Origin: Candidatus Methylomirabilota bacterium
GTDB taxonomy: Bacteria; Methylomirabilota; Methylomirabilia; Methylomirabilales; CSP1-5
DNA: 42,404 nucleotides
Assembly (NCBI GenBank): GCA_027293415.1
Contig: JAPUFX010000066.1
Span: 73,779 to 116,182, forward strand
Direction of reading: 5' to 3'
The position numbers and the translations under genes were made by a program. The notes beneath the pieces are model-generated. The model did no database searches, was not told the DNA's origin, and saw only the letters and a program-made list of their open reading frames with translations. Shown piece by piece: positions 33,386 through 42,404 of the stretch. How positions within the stretch are numbered: position 1 is the stretch's first letter; each line of letters starts with the position of its first letter.

Positions 33386-34246
33386 ATGGCCGCCCAGGTG
33401 GTGGATGGAAAAGCAATCGCTGGAGCGATCCGCCGTGAGGTACAGGCGGAGACGCAAGCCCTTGCCGCGAAAAGGGGGCGGCGACCAGGCTTGGCCGTAA
33501 TCCTGGTGGGAGAGGATCCGGCCTCGGTAACCTATGTGCGGAACAAGGGGAAGGCGTGCGAAGAGGTCGGGATCAGATCGGTGCAGATCAGACGTCCCGC
33601 CACCGTCTCTCGCGAAGAACTTCTCGACATCCTTTATGGCTTGAATAAGGATGAAACGATCGATGGGATCCTGGTTCAGCTCCCCCTCCCCGCCCACATC
33701 GGGGAGCGGTCAGTCTTGGAGGCCGTGGACCCCGCCAAGGATGTGGATGGCTTCCACCCCTCCAACCTGGGTGGTCTCCTCACCGGGAATCCCCTCTTCG
33801 TCGCGTCCACGCCGCTCGGCATCATAGAGGTCCTGGACCGGTTCCGAGTCGCCATCGAAGGGAAGCACGCGGTTATCGTTGGCTGGAGTACAATCGTAGG
33901 CAAGCCGACCGCCTTCCTCCTTCTTGAGCGCCGGGCGACCGTTACCGTCTGCCAAGAATGGACCCGGAACCTTGACCACCATACGCGGCAGGCTGATATC
34001 CTGGTCGTGGCCGCGGGGAAGGCTGGCCTCGTGAAGGGAGACATGGTCAAGGAAGGAGCCGTGGTGATTGATGTGGGAATCAACCGGGTCGAGGGGAGGC
34101 TCGTGGGAGATGTGGACTTTGCCTCGGTCTCTCCCAAGGCGTCTGTCATCACCCCGGTCCCCGGCGGCGTCGGACCCCTCACCGTCGCCATGCTTCTCAA
34201 GAGCACCCTGATGGCCTATAAGGCGAGGAATGCCCCAAAGAAGTGA
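33386..34246 (+). CDS. folD: FolD: methylene-THF dehydrogenase/methenyl-THF cyclohydrolase
   Basis: 286 residues, normal length. It interconverts 5,10-methylene-THF and 10-formyl-THF with NADP. The active-site Lys54 lies in YVRNKGKACEEVGI. The motifs GILVQLPLPAHI, KDVDGFHPSNLGGLL and PVPGGVGPLT are typical. Some usually conserved spots differ: STPLG for PCTPxG, GWSTIVGKP for GRSxIVGxP (the Arg that helps bind the NADP phosphate is Trp), and VCQEWT for CHSxT. Cofactor preference may therefore be altered. It starts eight bases after ymdB. Confidence 0.95.
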   Translation: MAAQVVDGKAIAGAIRREVQAETQALAAKRGRRPGLAVILVGEDPASVTYVRNKGKACEEVGIRSVQIRRPATVSREELLDILYGLNKDETIDGILVQLPLPAHIGERSVLEAVDPAKDVDGFHPSNLGGLLTGNPLFVASTPLGIIEVLDRFRVAIEGKHAVIVGWSTIVGKPTAFLLLERRATVTVCQEWTRNLDHHTRQADILVVAAGKAGLVKGDMVKEGAVVIDVGINRVEGRLVGDVDFASVSPKASVITPVPGGVGPLTVAMLLKSTLMAYKARNAPKK

Positions 34247-34260
34247 ACCGTGGAGAGGGA

Positions 34261-34761
34261 ATGGGCCTCTTAGAAGACTGCATGCGGGCCAATCAAGAGG
34301 TTGCAGGGACCTTCGGGGAGCGGCCTCAGCTGGACAAGCATCCGGCGAAGCACTTAGTCGTCGTGACCTGCATGGATTGTCGCATCTACGTCAAGGAAAT
34401 CCTCGGGCTGAAGGCGGGGGATGCGCACATACTCCGGAACGCGGGAGGGATTGTCACTGACGACGTGATCCGGTCGCTGATCCTTTCGTGCCGCTTCCTT
34501 GGTACACGGGAGATTTTCGTGATCAACCACACGGGGTGTGGTCTCTTAGGTCTGTACGATGACCAGCTCCGCAAGGAGCTCGCCATGGAGACCGGAAAAG
34601 ACACGGTTGGTCTGGAGTTTTTTGGCTTTCGGGACCTCGAGAGCAACGTCAAACGTCAGGTCCAGAAGATCAGGGAATCACCCTTCATCCCGCAAGATAT
34701 TGCCGTCCACGGTCTCATTTACGATGTCAAGACCGGTAATCTCCAGAAGGTGATAGAGTGA
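34261..34761 (+). CDS. Beta-class carbonic anhydrase
   Basis: 166 residues from ATG 34261 behind GGAGAGGGA; an in-frame GTG at 34243 overlaps the folD stop region and is less likely. Zinc ligands and the gate dyad are all present: Cys37 and the Asp39/Arg41 pair in TCMDCR, His90 and Cys93 in NHTGCG. RNAGGIVTDDVIRSL is the other family signature. The protein is short, as in the small plant-type or Mtb Rv1284-like group. It hydrates CO2 to bicarbonate in the cytoplasm. It is co-transcribed with folD and overlaps the next gene by four bases. Confidence 0.9.
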   Translation: MGLLEDCMRANQEVAGTFGERPQLDKHPAKHLVVVTCMDCRIYVKEILGLKAGDAHILRNAGGIVTDDVIRSLILSCRFLGTREIFVINHTGCGLLGLYDDQLRKELAMETGKDTVGLEFFGFRDLESNVKRQVQKIRESPFIPQDIAVHGLIYDVKTGNLQKVIE

Positions 34762-35003
34762 CCGAAGACCTCGCCCTGTTGGCCGATGCGGAAGGCTTCA
34801 TCGAGGCTGACTTTATCGTCTCTCTGCTCGAGGCCTACGGGATTCTGTATCTGGTCAAGCGTGAGAACCCGTGCGCCGTCAATGCACGGTATACCATTGG
34901 ACCGCTCGCGAAACATCAAATCTTTGTAAGGGCGGGCGATCTGGAACAGGCAAGGGAAATCCTGGAGGCGGAGCCCGATCATCGAGACATCCCCCCCGGA
35001 TGA
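34758..35003 (+). CDS. DUF2007-type small protein
   Basis: 81 residues, starting at GTG 34758 within a GTGA overlap with the carbonic anhydrase stop. The pattern (DAEGFIEADFIVSLLEAYGI, then HQIFVRAGDLEQAREILEA) is that of DUF2007, small GlnB-like ferredoxin-fold proteins called putative signal-transducing proteins. The role is unknown. It converges on the PBP1A gene, 30 bases away. Confidence 0.8.
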   Translation: MTEDLALLADAEGFIEADFIVSLLEAYGILYLVKRENPCAVNARYTIGPLAKHQIFVRAGDLEQAREILEAEPDHRDIPPG

Positions 35004-35033
35004 TTTTTCTCTTGTCGTTCCGGCAGTGAAGGA

Positions 35034-37394
35034 TTATTGGGACCGGTGGATCGTCGTAGGCTGGGGCGTTGTGCGGGATGGCATTTCTCGTGAGGGCTTC
35101 GTGGGCCGGGCAATTTTGGTGGGGCGCGAGGGCTTGTCGCGCCGAGTTTCGAACTCCAGAGGTTGGTATACGGGGATCGGGATGGGCTGTGGTTCGGTCC
35201 CTTGGATGAAGTACTCCTGGATCGCATCGGGATCGTTAAGAGTGGTGGGATCTCCTGTCCGGTAATTTGCGAGTGTAGGGACGACCCCCTCCGGGACCTG
35301 AAAATATTCGAGGGGTGCCCCTTGCAGGGTTGCCTGCGCGAAGTCTATCCAAATAGGAACGGCCAGCTGGGAGCTGGTCGCGTACGGCCCCAGGGAGCGC
35401 TTAATGTCATAGCCAATCCACACCCCTGCCACCAGACTCGGGGTGTAGCCGATGAACCAGACATCACTCGCCTTGTCGGTCGTCCCTGTTTTGGCGGCGA
35501 TTGGCCTCTCCAGTGCCTTCACTCGCTTCCCCGTCCCCCGTTCCACAACCCCCTGTAAGACGTGGGTTAGGACAAAAGCAACCTCCGGCCTGAGAACCAA
35601 CTGAGGTTCCGCGAACCATTCCTCCAATATTACGCCCTTACTATCCAGAACCTTCTTGATAGCATAGGGTTCAGCCCGATGGCCACCGGTAGCGAAGACC
35701 CCATAGGCCGAGACCATCTCAAGAAGACTCACTTCAGAGGCGCCCAGCGCTAAGCCGAACTCTGGGCGGAGGTGACTTTTGATCCCGAGACGCCTGGCCG
35801 TCTGGATGACTGGTTCTACCCCGATCTGTTCGATCAGCTTGACGGCTACGATGTTGATCGATTTCTCCAAGCCCTGACGTAGGGTCACGGGCCCTCGGAA
35901 TTTCCGATCGTAATTTTCGGGGGCCCATTCGAATATCTCATCCTCGATGACCATGGGGTAGCTGACCGGGCTATCCTCGAAGATGCTGGCCGGTGTCAGG
36001 CCCATGTCGAAGGCGGTTGCATAGACAAAGGGCTTAAAGGCTGAGCCGGGCTGCCGCCGGGCCTGGATCGCCCGATTGAACTTGCTTCGCTGGAAGTCGT
36101 ACCCCCCCACCATGGCCTTGATCGCTCCATCACGGGGATCAAGAACGAGGAAGGCCCCTTCGATTTCAGGATCGAGTTCGAGGGCCACCTCGATCCGATT
36201 CTCTTCCCGCTTCACCACCCGGACGGGAATCTGATCTCCCGGTTGGAGCCTGGTGTGATACGCGGGCAGGCCCGTTCTGGTGAATTCCTCGAAGAGGATC
36301 GCTCCTCGATAATCGCCGACTTGCAACTCGAGAAGAACATCTGTCACACCCGTCACGGTGACCTGCAAGGTTTCTCCCACCTTCGGCGGTTCGGTGGGTG
36401 CTTCTTCGAAGGAGAGCCAGGTCTGCAGTCGAACACGCTTCCGCTTTCGGAGCTTTTGGAGTCCGTTCCTCAACGCCAGCGCCGCAGCCTCTTGCGTCTT
36501 CAACTTGATGGTCGTGTAGACCTGGAGCCCACTGTGGTACACCGCGTAGGTTCCGAATTTGTCCTCGAGATGTTGACGAACGTATTCGACAAAATAGGGA
36601 GCGAGATTGTTGCCCTTGGCGAAGGTTGCAGTGGTGAAGGGGAATTTCGTGGCGGCCTCGGCCTGCTCGGCCGTGATGAATCTTTCTTGGACCATGCGCT
36701 GCAAGACGTGGTGGCGCCGCCTCCGAGCCCGTTCGGGATGGAGGATGGGGGAGTAGGAGTTCGGTGCCCTGGGGAGGCCGGCCAGCATGGCGGCTTCGGC
36801 AAGGTTCAATTCACCGACCAACTTATTGAAATGGGTTTGCGCCGCTGCCTCTATTCCGTAGGCCCCATGCCCGAAATAGATCTGGTTGAAATAGAGTTCC
36901 AAGATTCTGTCCTTCGGGAGATCGCGCTCGATCCTCGTGACGAGCAGGGCCTCTTTAAACTTCCGGCCGAGGCTCTTCTTAGGGGTGAAGAAGAGGACCT
37001 TGGCCAGTTGTTGCGTAATTGTACTTCCCCCCTCGGCCAGGCAGAGGCAGTTGAGATTGGACCAGAGCGCCCGGGTGATCCCGACGGGATCGAGTCCGTA
37101 GTGCTGATAGAATCGACTATCTTCCACCGCAATAATGGCCTCGCGGAGGAAGCGGGGAATCTTGTCCAAAGTGACGAGGATGCGCCTCTGTTCGTAAAAG
37201 GAGGCGAAAGGCTTTCCCTGATCGTCGTAAAGGGTGGTGACGAGGCTCGGTTGGTACTCCTCGAGGATGTCAAGGGGTGGGAGGTCTCGGACGTAGGCAG
37301 CCACGACCCCTCCGGCAACTCCCGCTCCCATGACGAAGAACAGGAGAACTGCCCACAGGGACCCTTTCAGCATACCTCGGCGTGTCAATGCCAT
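35034..37394 (-). CDS. Class A penicillin-binding protein (PBP1A-type)
   Basis: 786 residues from ATG 37394 with AAGGG upstream; a GTG two codons earlier is possible. It builds peptidoglycan in the periplasm. A cytoplasmic tail and one membrane helix ([17 protein letters not shown]) come first. The glycosyltransferase family 51 domain has catalytic Glu in [15 protein letters not shown], then [19 protein letters not shown] and [16 protein letters not shown]. An OB-like linker follows. The transpeptidase has the nucleophile Ser in [11 protein letters not shown], a second motif ([11 protein letters not shown]), and KTGTTDK. The C-terminus is Pro/Arg-rich. It is divergent from tyrS. Confidence 0.94.
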   Translation of the reverse strand: MALTRRGMLKGSLWAVLLFFVMGAGVAGGVVAAYVRDLPPLDILEEYQPSLVTTLYDDQGKPFASFYEQRRILVTLDKIPRFLREAIIAVEDSRFYQHYGLDPVGITRALWSNLNCLCLAEGGSTITQQLAKVLFFTPKKSLGRKFKEALLVTRIERDLPKDRILELYFNQIYFGHGAYGIEAAAQTHFNKLVGELNLAEAAMLAGLPRAPNSYSPILHPERARRRRHHVLQRMVQERFITAEQAEAATKFPFTTATFAKGNNLAPYFVEYVRQHLEDKFGTYAVYHSGLQVYTTIKLKTQEAAALALRNGLQKLRKRKRVRLQTWLSFEEAPTEPPKVGETLQVTVTGVTDVLLELQVGDYRGAILFEEFTRTGLPAYHTRLQPGDQIPVRVVKREENRIEVALELDPEIEGAFLVLDPRDGAIKAMVGGYDFQRSKFNRAIQARRQPGSAFKPFVYATAFDMGLTPASIFEDSPVSYPMVIEDEIFEWAPENYDRKFRGPVTLRQGLEKSINIVAVKLIEQIGVEPVIQTARRLGIKSHLRPEFGLALGASEVSLLEMVSAYGVFATGGHRAEPYAIKKVLDSKGVILEEWFAEPQLVLRPEVAFVLTHVLQGVVERGTGKRVKALERPIAAKTGTTDKASDVWFIGYTPSLVAGVWIGYDIKRSLGPYATSSQLAVPIWIDFAQATLQGAPLEYFQVPEGVVPTLANYRTGDPTTLNDPDAIQEYFIQGTEPQPIPIPVYQPLEFETRRDKPSRPTKIARPTKPSREMPSRTTPQPTTIHRSQ

Positions 37395-37480
37395 CGTCAC
37401 CCTTGGAAAGGAGGAGATTCGAAGGTATTATAACAGAGCGCGAGGGCCTGGGGGGAGAGGAAAGCCATGAGGAGCGGGTC

Positions 37481-38701
37481 ATGATAGCCAAGGCGACACC
37501 GGGGGAGCAACAGGCCATCCTCACCTCCCGTACCGTGGAAGTGATCAGCCGGGAGGAGCTGCTCCGAAAGCTAGAGAAGCGTGGACGTCCCCTGCGGGTA
37601 AAACTGGGGATGGATCCGACGGCTCCAGATCTGCACTTAGGCCACAGCGTGGTCCTTCACAAGCTTCGCCAGTTCCAGGAGCTGGGCCACGAGATTATTT
37701 TCTTGATCGGTGACTTTACCGGAATGATCGGGGATCCATCGGGCCGCTCCGACACGCGCAAGCCTTTAACGGCTGAGGAGGTTGCGCGCAATGCCGAAAC
37801 CTACAAGAGCCAGATCTTCAAGATCCTGGACCCGGTGAAGACGCGGATCGAGTTCAATAGCAAGTGGCTGGGAGCGATGTCAGGTGAGGCGTTGATAAGT
37901 CTCGCGTCGAGGTACACGGTCGCTCGCATGCTCGAACGGGATGACTTCCAGAAACGGTATCGCGAGGGGCTTCCCATCAGCATCCATGAATTTCTGTACC
38001 CTCTGATCCAAGGGTACGACTCGGTAGTGCTCGAGGCGGACGTGGAGTTGGGTGGAACCGATCAGAAATTTAATCTGCTGGTCGGCCGGGAGCTCCAGAG
38101 GGACTTTGGCCAGGAGCCCCAGGTCATTATGACGCTGCCGATCCTGGAAGGATTGGACGGGGTCCAGAAGATGTCCAAAAGCTTAGGGAACTCAATCGGC
38201 CTGGAAGACCCCCCCAAGGAGATGTTCGGCCAGGTGATGTCGATCCCGGATAGCCTGCTCCTTCGGTACTACGAGCTGACCACTCGCCTGTCCTCTGACG
38301 AGATTGGCGAGATCCGAGAGGGTCTCGAGCAAGGGACTCTCCACCCGCGGGATGCGAAAGCGAACCTGGGCAGGATGTTGGTAAGTCTCTACCACTCGCC
38401 AGAGGCGGCGGAGGTGGCCGCGCAGGAGTTTGATCGGGTCTTTCGGGACCGCCAGGACCCGGAGGAGATTGAGACTTTCGAGATTCCCTCTGCAAGCGGG
38501 ATCTTCCTGCTTCCCCAAGTCCTCACGGCGGCTGGTCTGACCAGTTCGAACTCCGAGGCGCGGCGCCTGATCCAGCAGGGAGCGGTCGAGGTGGATGACG
38601 AAAGGGTCCTCGACGTGAACCAAGCGCTCAAGCCTGAGCCTGACCGGAAGTATAAGGTCCGGGTGGGGAAGCGGCGCTTTAAGAAAATAGGGTATAAATG
38701 A
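37481..38701 (+). CDS. tyrS: Tyrosyl-tRNA synthetase
   Basis: 406 residues from ATG 37481, with AGGAG eight bases upstream; the frame is open to 37382 but overlaps the divergent PBP gene. A class I synthetase with the HIGH-type motif His52-Leu-Gly-His55 in [16 protein letters not shown] is at residues 230-234, and the Tyr-binding region is [20 protein letters not shown] followed by TDQKFN. The C-terminal S4 RNA-binding domain (about 345-406) reads [20 protein letters not shown]. It is of the long-insert, Gram-negative TyrZ-like type. rRNA promoter P1 starts only 14 bases after the stop. Confidence 0.96.
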   Translation: MIAKATPGEQQAILTSRTVEVISREELLRKLEKRGRPLRVKLGMDPTAPDLHLGHSVVLHKLRQFQELGHEIIFLIGDFTGMIGDPSGRSDTRKPLTAEEVARNAETYKSQIFKILDPVKTRIEFNSKWLGAMSGEALISLASRYTVARMLERDDFQKRYREGLPISIHEFLYPLIQGYDSVVLEADVELGGTDQKFNLLVGRELQRDFGQEPQVIMTLPILEGLDGVQKMSKSLGNSIGLEDPPKEMFGQVMSIPDSLLLRYYELTTRLSSDEIGEIREGLEQGTLHPRDAKANLGRMLVSLYHSPEAAEVAAQEFDRVFRDRQDPEEIETFEIPSASGIFLLPQVLTAAGLTSSNSEARRLIQQGAVEVDDERVLDVNQALKPEPDRKYKVRVGKRRFKKIGYK

Positions 38702-38714
38702 TGGAAAAAAGGGC

Positions 38715-38743
38715 TTGACAAGGCAGGAAGGGGTTGGTATAAA
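38715..38743 (+). promoter_or_regulatory. rRNA operon promoter P1
   Basis: TTGACA (38715-38720), exactly 17 bases, then TATAAA (38738-38743). It is a near-consensus sigma70-type promoter immediately after tyrS. Confidence 0.75.
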
Positions 38744-38779
38744 GTCTATCCGGGCGGGAAATCCCACCAGGGACCCCCC

Positions 38780-38810
38780 TTGACAAGGGACACCAGGCTT
38801 CCCATATTAT
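38780..38810 (+). promoter_or_regulatory. rRNA operon promoter P2
   Basis: A second TTGACA (38780-38785) is followed by CATATTAT-type sequence. CATATT at 38803 gives a 17-base spacer; TATTAT at 38805 gives 19. Tandem promoters are usual for rRNA operons. Confidence 0.6.
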
Positions 38811-38871
38811 ATTTTGGAGTATTTCATCCAAGCCACGAACACCCCTGGCTTGGTACATTTTTCTTTCCCTT

Positions 38872-38883
38872 TGCTCTTTGACA
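38872..38883 (+). promoter_or_regulatory. boxA antitermination site before 16S
   Basis: TGCTCTTTGACA is one base off the rRNA boxA consensus (TGCTCTTTAACA), 80 bases upstream of 16S. It is the expected NusB/S10 recruitment site for antitermination. Confidence 0.75.
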
Positions 38884-38965
38884 ACAGAATATCGCGTTAC
38901 TGACTTACGGGCGGGTGGTCCGCATATCGGACCGATCGAGTTTGCCCGTAAGGGCAAAGCCGTTC

Positions 38966-40536
<1,571 letters not shown>

Positions 40537-40714
40537 CGATTTTGCGGCGAGCAGGAGAGCGATGCGCAGAGGGCAACCTCAGGGCGCAGGCTCTGTGTTC
40601 GGTGCTAAGTCGTAGGTCAATTCACCCGTAAGCCGGTAGCGCGGTATTTTCCGTCCAGGCCGCTTCGGTCCCGGGAGGGAGTGGAGTGGTCTGGGCGCTC
40701 CTTTGTGCTTTCAC

Positions 40715-40791
40715 GGGCCTTTAGCTCAGCTGGTTAGAGCGCACGCTTGATAAGCGTGAGGTCCCTGGTTCGAAACCAGGAAGGCCCACCA
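40715..40791 (+). tRNA. tRNA-Ile (GAT)
   Basis: In the 16S-23S spacer. The acceptor GGGCCTT pairs with AAGGCCC (40781-40787), the anticodon loop TTGATAA gives GAT, the T arm is CCTGG-TTCGAAA-CCAGG, and CCA is encoded. Confidence 0.97.
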
Positions 40792-40865
40792 ATCAGATGA
40801 GCGGTGAGCGCCGATCACGAAGCGCGGCACGTCGCGCGCTACCCCGCGCTCGATGCTCTTCCCGT

Positions 40866-40941
40866 GGGGATGTAGCTCAGTTGGGAGAGCACCTGCTTTG
40901 CACGCAGGGGGTCGGCGGTTCGAATCCGCTCATCTCCACCA
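40866..40941 (+). tRNA. tRNA-Ala (TGC)
   Basis: In the 16S-23S spacer after tRNA-Ile, the usual order. The acceptor GGGGATG pairs with CATCTCC (40931-40937), the anticodon loop TTGCACG gives TGC, and CCA is encoded. Confidence 0.97.
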
Positions 40942-41017
40942 GGCCCGTGAAGCCACAGATCACAGATCATGGAGACCCCTCCCGGTAGTCTGGGAGGGTG
41001 CAGTGAAAGGTCGTTCA

Positions 41018-41030
41018 GCTCTTTGACAAC
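41018..41030 (+). promoter_or_regulatory. boxA-like site before 23S
   Basis: GCTCTTTGACAAC repeats the boxA found before 16S and lies about 80 bases upstream of 23S, where rRNA operons carry a second boxA. Confidence 0.6.
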
Positions 41031-41109
41031 TAAATAGAGAAGACGGTTGTGAAGAACCGGCAGAAACCGGTGATCCCGTACCCCTCTTGGTATTTTTACC
41101 GGTGGGACG

Positions 41110-42404
<1,295 letters not shown>

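Noticed and set aside
36243-37433. 396-codon plus-strand open frame
   Set aside because: It is the antisense shadow of the PBP1A gene, whose catalytic motifs are all on the minus strand.

Overview
The window is ordinary bacterial chromosome from an uncultured-looking, moderately GC-rich lineage. It ends inside an rRNA operon (16S, tRNA-Ile, tRNA-Ala, partial 23S). From memory the 16S and the gene content fit a lineage near Methylomirabilota (NC10/Rokubacteria) or a deltaproteobacterial-type group, but I could not compare the 16S with a database, so this placement is tentative.

Layout. 1-600: 3' end of threonine synthase, then tRNA-Gly and tRNA-Cys. 1.2-3.2 kb: a PilX-like pilus-associated protein and a small coiled-coil protein. 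3.3-12.2 kb: a visibly AT-richer lipid-degradation island with acyl-CoA dehydrogenase (minus strand), a divergent thiolase, the two-domain hydratase/dehydrogenase, an acyl-CoA ligase and an odd patatin-like protein. Together these activate fatty acids and run a complete beta-oxidation spiral. tRNA-Leu follows at 12.3 kb. 12.4-14.3 kb: a minus-strand cassette (MerR-like regulator, ABM-barrel-like protein, J-like protein lacking HPD). 14.6-16.1 kb: a secreted NxxGxxAF tandem-repeat protein. 16.1-18.5 kb: a scrap region with a PilX remnant, an imperfect palindrome, a frameshifted insertion sequence and a tRNA-Leu-like relic.

18.5-30.4 kb: tRNA-Val and the translation cluster thrS-infC-rpmI-rplT-pheS. 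This is interrupted by an SDR oxidoreductase, a YbaK-type deacylase, an M48 peptidase and a DUF898 membrane protein before pheT resumes with a ZapB-like protein and zapA. infC appears to start at an AUC codon. 30.4-38.7 kb: 6S RNA, a hairpin-rich leader, then rny-ymdB-folD-carbonic anhydrase-DUF2007, a converging PBP1A gene and tyrS. 38.7-42.4 kb: tandem sigma70-type promoters, boxA and the rRNA operon.

No CRISPR array, prophage or recognisable defence locus was seen. The most unusual items are the AUC-initiated infC, the hairpin-rich rny leader, the patatin with AxSxA instead of GxSxG, the J-like/ABM/MerR cassette, the palindrome/IS/tRNA-relic scrap region, and a composition shift inside the 23S gene that may be an assembly join.
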